Shown here piece after piece: positions 41,882 to 52,423 of a stretch of DNA of 56,220 nt (the stretch's first letter is position 1; each line of letters begins with the position of its first letter). The position numbers were made by a program, and so were the translations under genes. The notes beneath the pieces were generated by a model that worked only from the letters and a program-made list of their open reading frames with translations, was not told the origin of the DNA and searched no databases. Origin of the DNA: Nemertoderma westbladi. Lineage: Eukaryota > Xenacoelomorpha > Nemertodermatida > Nemertodermatidae. The stretch spans positions 1 to 56,220 of the forward strand of contig JAUCBJ010003545.1 of the NCBI GenBank assembly GCA_032718475.1, given 5' to 3'.

Positions 41882-44800
41882 ATGCTAGGTGTAGCAGTGT
41901 TATGTGTAGCATTGCTAGGTGTAGCAGTGCTATAGGTGTAACAGTGCTAGGTGTAGCAGTGTTATGTGTAGCAGTGCTAGGTTTAGCAATGCTAGGTGTA
42001 GCAGTGCTAGGTGTAGCAGTGCTAGGTGTAGCTGTGCTAGGTGTAGCAGTGCTAGGTGTAGCAGTGCTAGGTGTAGCAGTGTTGTGTAGCAGTGCTAGGT
42101 GTAGCAGTGTTAGGTGTATCATTGCTAGGTGTAGCAGTGCTAGGTGTAGCATTGCTAGGTGTAGCAGTGCTAGGTGTATCATTGCTAGGTGTAGCAGTGC
42201 TAGGTGTAACAGTGCTAGGTGTAGCAGTGTTATGTGTAGCAGTGCTAGGTGTAGCAGTGTTATGTGTAGCAGTGCTAGGTGTAGCAGTGCTAGGTCTAGA
42301 AGTGATAAGGTGTAGCAGTGTTAGGTGTAGCAGTGCTAGGTGTAGCAGTGCTAGGTGTAGCTGTGCTAGGTGTAGCAGTGCTAGGTGTAGCAGTGCTAGG
42401 TGTAGCATTGCTAGGTGTAGCAGTGCTAGGTGTAGCAGTGTTGTGTAGCAGTGCTAGGTGTAGCAGTGTTAGGGAGAGCAGTGCTAGTTTGTAGCAGTGC
42501 TAGGTGTAAGTGCTAGGTATAGCAGTGCTAGGTGTAGCATTGCTAGGTGTAGCAGTGCTAGGTGTATCATTGCTAGGTGAAGCAGTGCTAGGTGTAACAG
42601 TGCTAGGTGTAGCAGTGTTATGTGTAACAGTGCTAGGTGTAGCAGTGCTAGGTCTAGAAGTGATAAGGTGTAGCTGTGTTAGGTGTAGCAGTGCTAGGTG
42701 TAGCAGTGCTAGGTGTAGCTGTGCTAGGTGTAGCAGTGCTAGGTGTAGCAGTGTTGTGTAGCAGTGCTAGGTGTAGCAGTGCCAGTTTGTAGCAGTGCTA
42801 GGTGTAAAAGTGCTAGGTGTAGCAGTGCTAGGTGTAGCATTGCTAGGTGTAGCAGTGTTGTGTAGCAGTGCTATGTGTAGCATTGATAGGTGTAGCAGTG
42901 CTAGGTGTAGCAGTGCTATGTGTAGCATTGATAGGTGTAGCAGTGCTAGGTGTAGCAGTGTTAGGTGGAGCAGTGCTAGTTTGTAGCAGTGCTAGGTTTA
43001 AAAGTGCTAGGTGTAGCAGTGCTATATATGTGTAGCTGTGCTAAGGTGTAGCAGAGATAGGTGTAGCAGTGCTAGGTGTAGCTGTGCTAGGTGTAGCATT
43101 GCTAGGTGTAGCATTGCTAGGTGTAGCATTGCTAGGTGTAGCAGTGCTAGGTGTAGCAGTGCCAGGTGTAGCAGAGCTTGGTCTAGCATTGCTAGGTCGT
43201 GTAGCATTGCTAGGTGTAGCATTGCAAGGTGTAGCAGTACTAGGTCTAGCAGTGCTAGGTGTAGCATTGCCAGGTGTAGCAGAGCTAGGTGTAGCATTGC
43301 TAGGTGTAGCATTGCAAGGTGTAGCAGTACTAGGTCTAGCAGTGCTAGGTGTAGCATTGCCAGGTGTAGCAGAGCTAGTTGTAGCATTGATAGGTGTAGC
43401 ATTGCTAGGTGTAGCATTGCAAGGTGTAGCAGTACTAGGTCTAGCAGTGCTAGGTGTAGCATTGCCAGGTGTAGCAGAGCTAGGTGTAGCATTGTTAGGT
43501 GTAGCAGTGCTAGGTGTAGCAGTGCTATGTGTAGCATTGATAGGTGTAGCAGTGCTAGGTGTAGCAGTGTTATGTGTAGCAATGCTAGGTGTAGCATTGC
43601 TAGGTGTAGCATTGCTAGGTGTAGCATTGCTAGGTGTAGCAGAGCTAGGTGTAGCAGTGTTGTGTAGCAGTGCTAGGTGTAGCAGTGTTAGGTGGAGCAG
43701 TGCTAGTTTGTAGCAGTGCTAGGTGTAGCAGTGCTAGGTGTAGCATTGCCAGGTGTAGCAGAGCTAGGTGTAGCATTGATAGGCGTAGCATTGCTAGGTG
43801 TAACATTGCAAGTTGTAGCATTGCTAGGTGTAGCAGTGCCAGGTGTAGCAGAGCTTGGTCTAGCATTGCTAGGTCGTGTAGCATTGCTAGGTGTAGCATT
43901 GCAAGGTGTAGCAGTACTAGGTCTAGCAGTGCTAGGTGTAGCATTGTCAGGTGTAGCAGAGCTAGGTGTAGCATTGCTAGGTGTAGCATTGCTAGGTGTA
44001 GCATTGCAAGGTGTAGCAGTACTAGGTCTAGCAGTGCTAGGTGTAGCATTGCCAGGTGTAGCAGAGCTAGTTGTAGCATTGATAGGTGTAGCATTGCTAG
44101 GTGTAGCATTGCAAGGTGTAGCAGTACTAGGTCTAGCAGTGCTAGGTGTAGCATTGCCAGGTGTAGCAGAGCTATGTGTAGCATTGTTAGGTGTAGCAGT
44201 GCTAGGTGTAGCAGTGCTATGTGTAGCATTGATAGGTGTAGCAGTGCTAGGTGTAGCAGTGTTATGTGTAGCAATGCTAGGTGTAGCATTGCTAGGTGTA
44301 GCATTGCTAGGTGTAGCATTGCTAGGTGTAGCAGTGTTGTGTAGCAGTGCTAGGTGTAGCAGTGTTAGGTGGAGCAGTGCTAGTTTGTAGCAGTGCTAGG
44401 TGTAGCAGTGCTAGGTGTAGCATTGCCAGGTGTAGCAGAGCTAGGTGTAGCATTGATAGGCGTAGCATTGCTAGGTGTAACATTGCAAGTTGTAGCATTG
44501 CTAGGTGTAGCATTGCTAGGTGTAGCATTGCTAGGTGTAGCATTGCTAGGTGAGGCATTGCAAGGTGTAGCAGTACTAGGTGTAGCAGTGCCAGGTGTAG
44601 CAGAGCTAGGTGTAGCATTGATAGGCGTAGCATTGTTAGGTGTAACATTGCAAGGTGTAGCATTGCTCGGTGTAGCATTGCTAGGTGTAGCATTGCTAGG
44701 TGAGGCATTGCAAGGTGTAGCAGTACTAGGTGTAGCAGTGCTAGGTATAGCATTGCCAGGTGTAGCAGAGCTAGGTGTAGCTGTGCTGGGTGTAGCATTG

Positions 44801-44984
44801 CTAGATGTAGCAGTACTAGATGTAGTAGTGTTGTGTGTAGCAGATGTAGGTGTAGCAGAGCTAGGTGTTGCAGTGCTAGGTGTAGCATTACCAGGTGTAG
44901 CAGAGCTAGGTGTAGCAGTGCTAGGTGTAGCATTGCCAGGTGTAGCAGAGCTAGGTGTAGCTGTGCTAGGTGTAGCATTGCTAG
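41882..44984 (+). repeat. 15-bp CTAGGTGTAGCAGTG minisatellite, ~3.1 kb
   Basis: About 205 tandem units of CTAGGTGTAGCAGTG with frequent variants (CATTG, CAGAG, TTATG, ATAGG, CCAGG). It fills most of calpain intron 4. Higher-order blocks are visible, for example the string GGTCTAGCATTGCTAGG then TCGTGTAGC near 43180 recurs near 43857. Because the unit is a multiple of three, both strands show long open frames of no coding significance. Confidence 0.97.
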
Positions 44985-45117
44985 CTTTTCTGGTTTTGTT
45001 TGTAATCTAATGATGGTACTTGTTAATTACAACCATAATATTTACCATTTGATTATAAAAATATTTACTGGTTACTGTGAGTGAGCATATGATTGTCATT
45101 AACATTATTTGTACCAG

Positions 45118-45251
45118 GTTCGTATCCGCAACCCCTGGGGCAACCAGGCTGAGTGGACAGGTGATTGGAGCGATAGATCACGTGAGTGGGATCACGTGAC
45201 GGAAGAGCAACGTAAGAGGTTGCTGAGGATCGACGACGATGGGGAATTCTG
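45118..45251 (+). CDS. Calpain exon 5 (catalytic Asn)
   Basis: Acceptor TTTGTACCAG at 45117. Encodes VRIRNPWGNQAEWTGDWSD with the catalytic Asn, then SREWDHVTEEQRKRLL and DDDGEFW. Donor TTCTG|GTGAGT at 45252, phase 2. The donor is immediately followed by a minisatellite repeating the same CTG|GTGAGTCA. Confidence 0.95.
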
Positions 45252-45846
45252 GTGAGTCACACAGACTCAATTAGTTAGCTGGTTAGTCAAATCGACTCAT
45301 TCTTTTAGCTGGTGAGTCAAATCTACTCATTCTTTTAGCTGGTGAGTCAAATCGACTCAATTAGTTAGCTGGTGAGTCAACTTGACTCAATTAGTTAGCT
45401 GGTGAGTCAAATCGACTCAATTAGCTGGCTGTTGCGTCAAATCGACTCAATTAGTTAGCTGGTGAGGCAACTTGACTCAATTATTTAGCTGGTAAGTCAA
45501 CTCGACTCAATTAGTTAGCTGGTGAGTCAACTCGATTCAATTAGTTAGGTGAGTTAACCCAACTCAATTAGCTTCAACTGGTGAGTCAACTCGAGTTAAT
45601 TAGTTAGCTGGCGAGTCAAACTCGACTCAATTAAGTTAGCTGGTGAGTCAAAATCGACTATTAGTTAGCTGGTGGGTGAGTCAAATCGACTCATTTAATT
45701 TGCTGTGAATTCTAATGGACCCAATTAGTTAGGTGAGTTAACTCAACTCAATTAGCTTCAACTGGTGAGTCAACTCGAGTTAATTAGTTAGGTGAGTTAA
45801 CTCATCTTAATTATTTAGCTGGTGAGTCGAATCGACCCAATTAGTT
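45252..45846 (+). repeat. ~30-bp donor-containing minisatellite in calpain intron 5
   Basis: About 20 tandem units, typically CTGGTGAGTCAAATCGACTC then AATTAGTTAG. The unit core CTGGTGAGTCA is the exon 5 donor junction itself. Most units also end (T)TAG directly before CTG, giving an acceptor-like AG, a 3-base CTG and a donor GTGAGT. Three units (45548, 45732, 45791) have AG joined directly to GTGAGT. Confidence 0.93.
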
Positions 45847-46159
45847 AACCTTAAATGCCTAAAATATTAAATAATGCCTATTTGTTTTACCATATGTAAG
45901 AAATATATAGTTATTTATGTACTGTTTTGTTCTATATTCACAGAATTCAAAATTAAAATAAAACGTACTCCAGTGTGTGTGTCTGGATATTTAATGAGGC
46001 TGATTTACTGACGAATGAGTTTGTACTTGAGTTATTCTCAATCACGCCTTTATAATTATGCTTTTACTAATAATAATCACTTAACTCAACTCAATTACAA
46101 ATTGTGATAAAAAAACTAAAACACCCCTTTTATTGAGTATATAATATTGTCTATTTCAG

Positions 46160-46314
46160 GATGTCAGTAAATGATTTAGTGAGTAATTTCTCTGCAATGG
46201 AGTTGTGCAATCTCTCGCCAGACACACTGGACGATAAGAAGAAACCGTGGTCTCTCAGTTCTATAGACGGGAGTTGGAGGAAATCCTTTAGTGCTGGGGG
46301 GCGACGGAAGTTTG
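46160..46314 (+). CDS. Calpain exon 6
   Basis: Acceptor TCTATTTCAG at 46159. Encodes MSVNDLVSNFSAMELCNLSP and KPWSLSSIDGSWRKSFSAGG then RRKF, the end of the protease core and start of the C2-like domain. Phases fit exons 5 and 7 (donor TTTG|GTGAGG at 46315, phase 1). Confidence 0.9.
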
Positions 46315-46391
46315 GTGAGGTTTCATTGTAGTTCAGTACAGACATCCGTACATTGATACACAATAAATATATTAAATTGTTCCTTTTTGTG

Positions 46392-46815
46392 GGTCAGAGT
46401 AAAACGCGGATCCGGATCAGGATCCGGATTCTATCATTTAACATTGTCCCTATGGAAGTCGACTGAATTTACATTTTTAGGGTGTAATCTGCGGATCCGT
46501 GCACTGCTAAATTTACCGAATCCGTAACCGAGTGTAAAATGCGGATTGGCCTTTTTTTCAGATCCGGAACGGAGTGTAAAGCGCGGATTCATGTTTTAGG
46601 CTAAATCCTGAACGGAGTGTAAAACGCGGATTCATATTTCTACTGAATCCGGGATTGGGTGTAAAATACGGATTCAGTTTTATTACAAAGTTTTATTGGA
46701 TCCGGAATGGAGTGTAAAACACGGATTTCGTTAATTACCAAGTTTTATTGGATCCGGAACGGAGTGTAAAATGCGGATTCAAGTTAATTACCATTTTATA
46801 TTGGATCCGGGAAGG
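46392..46815 (+). repeat. ~50-bp GGATCCGGAACGGAGTGTAA minisatellite
   Basis: About eight degenerate units in calpain intron 6 combining GGATCCGGAACGGAGTGTAA with AACGCGGATTC and an AT-rich stretch. Unit length varies from 42 to 60 bp. Confidence 0.85.
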
Positions 46816-47545
46816 GGTGCAAACTCTGTAACCTGCTCCTTTCCCTGATTTGGTAAAGTGATCGTTTATTGTTTTGGTTAGAAATGCCCGCCTCTTTAAC
46901 CTGCTCCTTTCCCTCAATTGGTAATGTTATCGTTTATTTTTTTGGTTAGAAAAGAAGACCATCTTTGTAACCTGCTCCTTTCCTTCATTTGATAAACTGA
47001 TTGTTTATTGTTTTGGTTAGAAAATCTCGCCTCTGTAACCCACCCCTTTCCCTCAATTAGTTAAATGATCGTTTATTGTTTTGGTTAGAAAATCCCGCCT
47101 TTGTAACCTGCTCCTTTCCTTCAATTAGTTAAGTGATCGTTTATTGTTTTGATTAGAAAATCCCGCTTCTGTAACCTGCTCCTTTCCCTGATTTTGGTAA
47201 AGTGATCGTTTATTGTTTTGGTTAGAAAAGCCCGCCTCTTTAACCTGCTCCTTTCCTCAATTGGTAATGTTATCGTTTATTGTTTTGGTTAGAAAAGACC
47301 ATCCATGTAACCTGCTCCTTTCCTTCATTTGGTAAAGTGATAGTTTATTGTTTTGGTTAGAAAATCCCGCCTCTGTAACGCTCCTTTCCCTGATTTGATA
47401 AAGTGACCGTCTATTGTTTTTTTTAGAAAGGCCAGCCTCTATAACCTGCTCCTTTTCCTTCATTTGGTAAAGTGACTGTTTATTGTTTTGGTTAGAAAAT
47501 CCGGCCTCTCTAACCTGCTCCTTTCCATCAATTGTAATTGTTTTT
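46816..47545 (+). repeat. ~68-bp AACCTGCTCCTTTCC minisatellite
   Basis: About eleven units in calpain intron 6 of AACCTGCTCCTTTCCCTCAA, TTGGTAAAGTGATCG, TTTATTGTTTTGGTTAGAAA and ATCCCGCCTCTGT. A single related segment occurs at 10219-10290 in intron 2 of the HS1BP3-like gene. Confidence 0.9.
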
Positions 47546-47629
47546 GGCTATAAAATGAGTGTTTGGCTACGTCATGTGGTATTCAATTATCGACAACAAC
47601 CACAAACTATTAAATTTAGAGTCATTAGA

Positions 47630-48800
47630 ATTATGTAGATACATCGTTCTAGAATTTTCGAGGGGATGGCAAGTAAAGATATTGGACGGTAAAGCGGTAC
47701 TGGAGTTCTATTGCCCTTCTTATGTCGTGGTGATATTGATGCATGTTTCCATTCTCGTGGAAAGTAACAGTTGTCTTTAAACACCAAAAATAATGCAGCT
47801 AAAGATGGTGCTAGTTGTACGCTTAGTTGTTGGAGGAAACGTGGTGGTAAGTTATCAGGGCCTCTGGCTTTGGTAACATTTAGTGATGTTAGGAGTAGTT
47901 GTACAGTGGATACAGACACATCGTAGTCGTCAATAAAATTATCGTGGTAGGGATCCTCAGTGGGGGATAATGTTGGAGGAGTAATTGCTGCTGTTTTTAT
48001 TGCTGGCTTTTTGTAAACTGAGTGGAAGAATTCGGAAAAAAGGTCTGCTTGTTCTGCCGGTGTACATGCGGTATACCCATTATAAGTTACAAGAGGTGGT
48101 ATTGCACTGGTGTTTCGTAAAGATTTGAAGTATTTATAGAGTTGTTGCATAGAGCGACTACTGGCTAGTTTGCATTCATGTTGAGCCTGGTCAGTTTCTA
48201 GATCCGTATTTATTTCGTGTTCCATATTTCGTAGTTTATTCAATAGAGATGGTGGTGGCTTTTTGTGTTCGGGGTATTTGTTAACTCTGCGTTTCAATGT
48301 TTCCAGTTTGTGTAATTTGTGTGAGGTGTGTTGGGTAACCCATGGTGGTAAGATTGAGCGATGGAGAGTTCGTCTTGGTACGCTAGCTTCAATTATTTTT
48401 CCAATCCATTCGTACCATCTTGTGAGTAAATTATCTAGGTCTTCTATTGTATGGGGTCCAACCGTTACGCTGAAGGGGTTCTTTGTGCAGATGGTTGTGG
48501 CAGCACCCACATCAAGTTTACAGAAACTATGACGATTAGTTGAGTTAATGGTTGGAACACGTTTTGGTGCTGCATTTAGTATGACTTGTACAGGATGGTG
48601 GTCGGATTTACAATTAGTTTTCAAATGATTATAGCCTTCGAAAAATAAATTTACATCCACAATTAGGTTATTAGAGTTCGAAAGCAATATGTCTAGCGTA
48701 TTTGTACCTCTCGTGGGGAATGTAACGTATTGTTTAAAATTAAATTCATCAAAAATATTTAAAAATGCACTTTCATATGGATCCCTAGAAAAAAATGAGT
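47630..48800 (-). pseudogene. LINE ORF2 middle part (minus strand)
   Basis: Minus-strand frame starting inside the endonuclease (NWDSFFSRDPYESAFLNIF, YVTFPTRGTNTLDILLS, CKSDHHPVQVIL), then a linker and the RT fingers (KARGPDNLPPRFLQQLS, REWKHASISPRHKKGN, PLYRPISLLAIPSKILER), where it is truncated before the catalytic motifs. The preceding N-terminal endonuclease piece lies at 51350-51690, on the other side of an inserted plus-strand LINE. It lies in calpain intron 6, antisense to the gene. Confidence 0.8.
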
Positions 48801-51348
48801 CCCAATTGATTATTGAATGTAATATCCCTCGGAACTCAGCTCCTAGCAAACCGAAATCCTATCTAAAACGTGACATTACCCCAAAAAATATTAAACTCTT
48901 TTCCGCGAAATTACAATCCCTAACAGATTCTAATGGTTGGGACGCAATATTTAATCAATCCGATCCCGATGCCGCTTATAACATTTTCATTGAAATTTAT
49001 CAATCCTCTTACGTAGACAGTTTTCCCCTCAAAGAAAAGAAAATTATAAATATATACAAACCTTGGATAACATAATCTATGTATGAGTCCATTAAATATA
49101 AGCACCACCTCTATGCTGCCTACTTAAAAACAAATTCATTAGAAAACAAATCCAAATATATAAAATTTAAAAATTTATTAACAACCATCATACGGAAAGC
49201 TAAGATATTACACTTTTCCTCGCTTTTCGAAAAATTCAAAAACAATATTTCCAAAACATGGTCAGTTATACGCGATCTACTTAATAACAAAAAGCAAAGC
49301 ATTTTATCCTCTACATTCCTTATCAAAGGCCGTATTACAGATAAAGCGGATGAAATTGCAGACCACTTCAATGACCACTACTCAACAGTCGGAAACAAAC
49401 TCTCCAGTCAAATACCCCTAACCAATAATACTATCCACAATTATTTAGGCAATCCCGTCGCTCAATCATTATTTTTCTCCCCAGTCAGTATACACAAGAT
49501 ATTGAAGCCATTGTTTCTTCCTTACCTAGATCCGCAGCATGCGGGTTAGACGCTGTTAACCCAATAGTTATAAAACAAATAATTAGCTTCATTTCCTTGC
49601 CTGTCACCCATTTTATAAACCTATCTCTATCAACAGGCACATTTCCTAATGGCTTGAAATTAACCAAAATCATACCTATATTTAAAAACAATGGGGACAA
49701 AAACATAGTATTAAATTACAGACCTATCAGCATTCTTCCGGTTCTCTCGAAAATTCTAGAACGTGTTGTCTTCAAACAATTAGAACTATTTATCACTAAA
49801 CATAAAGTAATTAATATGAATCAATTTGGATTCCAAACTGGCAAATCCACCAGCAATGCTATCACACTCTTACTGAATAATATATACAATAGTCTTGAAA
49901 ATTCGGAAACTACCCTGGGCGTTTTCTTAGACCTTTCCAAAGCTTTTGATACTGTAAACCATAAACTTTTATGTCAAAAACTAGAACATTACGGTATACG
50001 GGGCATCGCCCTAGACTGGTTCATAAGCTATCTTAGCAACCGTTGGCAACAAGTATGTTTCAACTCCACCCTCTCATCAAAAAAACTAATCACCTGCGGG
50101 GTCCCCCAAGGGTCGATCCTATCACCAATCTTATTTTTATTATTTATCAATGACATAACTGCCTCATCAACAAACTTAAAATTTATTCTTTTTGCCGACG
50201 ACTGCAATATATTTATTTCCAATAAAAATGCGGACGACCTGATTACATTAGCAAACACTGAACTTGAAAAAACTCTAATCTGGTTATACACTAATAAACT
50301 TTCCCTAAACATCTCCAAAACTAAATACATGATTTTTCAGAAAAAACACAATGAAAAAACATTAGCAAAAATCTCAATTGGTCCACACAATATCGAACAA
50401 GTTAAACATATCAAATTCCTTGGTATATTTATCATCGATAACCTAAAATGGAACAAACACATCGATTATATTAGACTGAAAATTGCAAAAAATATAGGAA
50501 TTATAAACAAAGCTAAGAACTTCTTACCACTTAATATACGTATTAACTTATACCATTCTTTGATTGAATCTTATTTAAATTATGCTGTCACTGCGTGGGG
50601 AAACCGCGGCGAATCCCATACTCCTACCTACCTTCTTCCGCTAATAAAATTACAGAAAAAAATAATCCGCATAATCCTCTTGAAACCTTATGACCATCAT
50701 ACACATATCTTATTTAAACAATTGAAACTTATGAACCTGTCCTCACTTTATAAATTTCAATGTCTACAATATACCTTCTGCTTTCGGACGGGTCTATCTA
50801 AACTCCCAACACAACTAACGAACAACTTCACACTTGCCAACTCTATCCATACTTATCCAACTCGTACAACCTGTAGCCTAAACTACCGACTTCCACTTTA
50901 CCGATCTAATCTTGCCCAATCCTCTTTATCCTACCAGGCCCCTAAATTATGGAATAATCTACCTAAAGACCTTAGGAGAGCAACAACCTTACACCAGTTT
51001 AAAAAACAGATTAAGTTTTATCTAATTGACTTACAATAATTTTATACAATAAGCTCCCCAGAGACACACCTTTCTCTTCTTTTTTTCTTTTTTTTTTATC
51101 GCTAAGCCCTACCTCTCGAACAATGCAAATTTGGGGCAGTAGTGGCAATGTCATATAAGCTTGCTTCGTACACTGCCGCTGGCCCCTGTGCAATTGAAAG
51201 TGACGCCCGGGTAGGGGGGGGGGGGGGGGGGGGGTTAGTGGGTAGTTATGTAGTTTTAGCATTTGTATCAATGCAATTTATACACTTATTATATATCAAT
51301 AACCAAAATAAAGGTACGGGCCTATCCCGGTAAACAAACAAACAAACA
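48800..51348 (+). mobile_element. LINE inserted into the minus-strand LINE
   Basis: A 5'-truncated jockey/CR1-like LINE. It begins within the endonuclease-RT linker (IPRNSAPSKPKSYLKRDI), passes an in-frame stop at 49073-49075, and shifts frame near 49490. It then has a long RT frame, a 3' UTR with a run of about 22 G (51214-51235), and finishes with a (CAAA)n-type tail AAACAAACAAACAAAC (about 51332-51347). It separates two halves of another LINE that are collinear on the minus strand. Confidence 0.75.
48815..51039 (+). pseudogene. LINE reverse transcriptase (plus strand), one stop and one frameshift
   Basis: The 480-codon RT frame (49597-51039) contains LNYRPISILPVLSKILERVV, LGVFLDLSKAFDTVNHKLL, CGVPQGSILSPILFLLFIND and FILFADDCNIF, the fingers and palm of a jockey/CR1-type reverse transcriptase with the catalytic ADD present. 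It continues with LNISKTKYMIF and the thumb region to ...FYLIDLQ. The upstream linker lies in another frame with a TAA at 49073-49075. The RT itself is uninterrupted, implying fairly recent insertion, but the element lacks its 5' half. Confidence 0.85.
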
Positions 51349-51349
51349 A

Positions 51350-51690
51350 TGCACATTAGGCAGATTCAAGTCACCGCAAATAATTAAATCATTGAGATTT
51401 ATTTCCCAGTTTTTGATTATGTTAAAAAGAATAATAAAATTGGATATTGGAATACGATATATACTTTCACTTGGGGGATTGTATATACATACAAGCCCAA
51501 TTTTCCTATTGTTTAAAATACAAGTACAAGCACAAACGGCACTGGTTAAGAGATTAAAATTATCGGATAGCTCATCCTTGATGTTTAGTGTGGTATATGG
51601 TATACCGGATTTGATAGCGATTAAAGCACCACCATGTGAGGATACACCATCGGGTTTACCTGGTCTTTCTGCACGAACTAAGTTATATTA
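51350..51690 (-). pseudogene. LINE endonuclease N-terminal fragment (minus strand)
   Basis: Minus-strand translation gives LVRAERPGKPDGVSSHGGAL, IAIKSGI, GLVCIYNPPSESIYR and LIICGDLNLPNV. GGALIAIK and GDLNLPN are conserved APE-type endonuclease motifs. The next expected residues (NWDSF...) are found at 48800 and leftwards, so this is the upstream half of the interrupted minus-strand LINE. Confidence 0.75.
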
Positions 51691-51882
51691 AATAGATGGA
51701 TGATGTTGTTATATTTTGGATTTTGTATTAATATTAATTATGGTTAGAATTAAAAAAATTTTGTTTGAATAATATTTATTTGATAATTAAATAAATATTT
51801 AAAATTTCCCGGAATCCATCTCAAACCTTTGTTGGGCGTCAGGGACTGATTGTTGGGTAACACCTAAACTCTATCTCCATAG

Positions 51883-52046
51883 CGAACTACTGCATCAACC
51901 CTCAGTACGAGATCTCATTGGTTGATTCAGAAGATGACGAAGACGAGCTGTGTTCATTGGTTGTCGCGTTGCTCCAGAAACACCGTAGATTAAAGCGCTA
52001 CCAGGAAGGTATCCCCTATTTGGCGATTGGCTTTCACATATACGAG
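51883..52046 (+). CDS. Calpain exon 7
   Basis: Acceptor CTATCTCCATAG at 51882. Encodes NYCINPQYEISLVDSED then LVVALLQKHRRLKRYQEG and YLAIGFHIYE, the first half of the calpain C2-like domain (NPQ..., IGF.IY). Donor GAG|GTTTGT at 52047, phase 0. Confidence 0.92.
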
Positions 52047-52302
52047 GTTTGTTGGCCCCCTTGTATTGGTCTGTTTCTGTTTATTAAGTGATTCAGTGAC
52101 CATTCTGGTTACTGTTTCAACGCTTCGAGATACTGGTTGAGCCGCGCACAACGTATTTCCGTTCAGTTGTATCTCTTTGATTATTCTCCTCAAGGTTGTT
52201 GTTTTTGCTTGATACTTTTTTTTGATGAACTTTGTGTTACTTCTGTTTCTCTACTTTGTAGTATTTTATATTTATTTTATTTATTTATTTATTTTATTGT
52301 AG

Positions 52303-52423
52303 TTGGATCCTTCGATTCAGTTACCGGTTAACGAACGTTTCTTTGGGGAACATCAACCGGTGGCGCGGTGCTCCGCATATATGGAATCACGGGAGAATAC
52401 GAGGAGATTCAAACTGGCCCCGG
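52303..52423 (+). CDS. Calpain exon 8 (ends in a repeat array)
   Basis: Acceptor TTATTGTAG at 52302. Encodes LDPSIQLPVNERFFGEH and YMESRENTRRFKLAPG, the C2-like-domain stretch that in other calpains reads ..REV..RF.LPPGEY. The first usable donor is CCCCGG|GTAAGT at 52424, phase 1. The frame, however, stays open through the first eight repeat units (to 52677), and GGT AAG TAC would read GKY, close to the conserved GEY. The true exon end could therefore be further downstream. Confidence 0.85.

Larger units (their letters stand above)
32984..52423 (+). other. Calpain gene, eight coding exons identified (3' incomplete)
   Basis: Eight exons at 32984-33133, 33291-33487, 38906-39031, 41398-41704, 45118-45251, 46160-46314, 51883-52046 and 52303-52423 join with matching phases into a calpain (Ca2+-dependent cytosolic cysteine protease). 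The triad Cys (GDCW), His (GHAYSI) and Asn (RNPWG) is intact, followed by the C2-like domain start. The total is about 450 residues, stopping at ...RFKLAPG; the rest lies beyond the window. The N-terminus (QNY..I...C...G..F.DP.FP) is typical of calpains. Whether the type is classical with EF hands or CAPN5-like cannot be decided. Introns are filled with transposons and minisatellites. Confidence 0.9.

Noticed and set aside
41880-45010. Open frames on both strands (LGVAV, HLALL, RCSSA repeats)
   Set aside because: Consequence of a 15-bp repeat without stops; all frames on both strands are similarly open.
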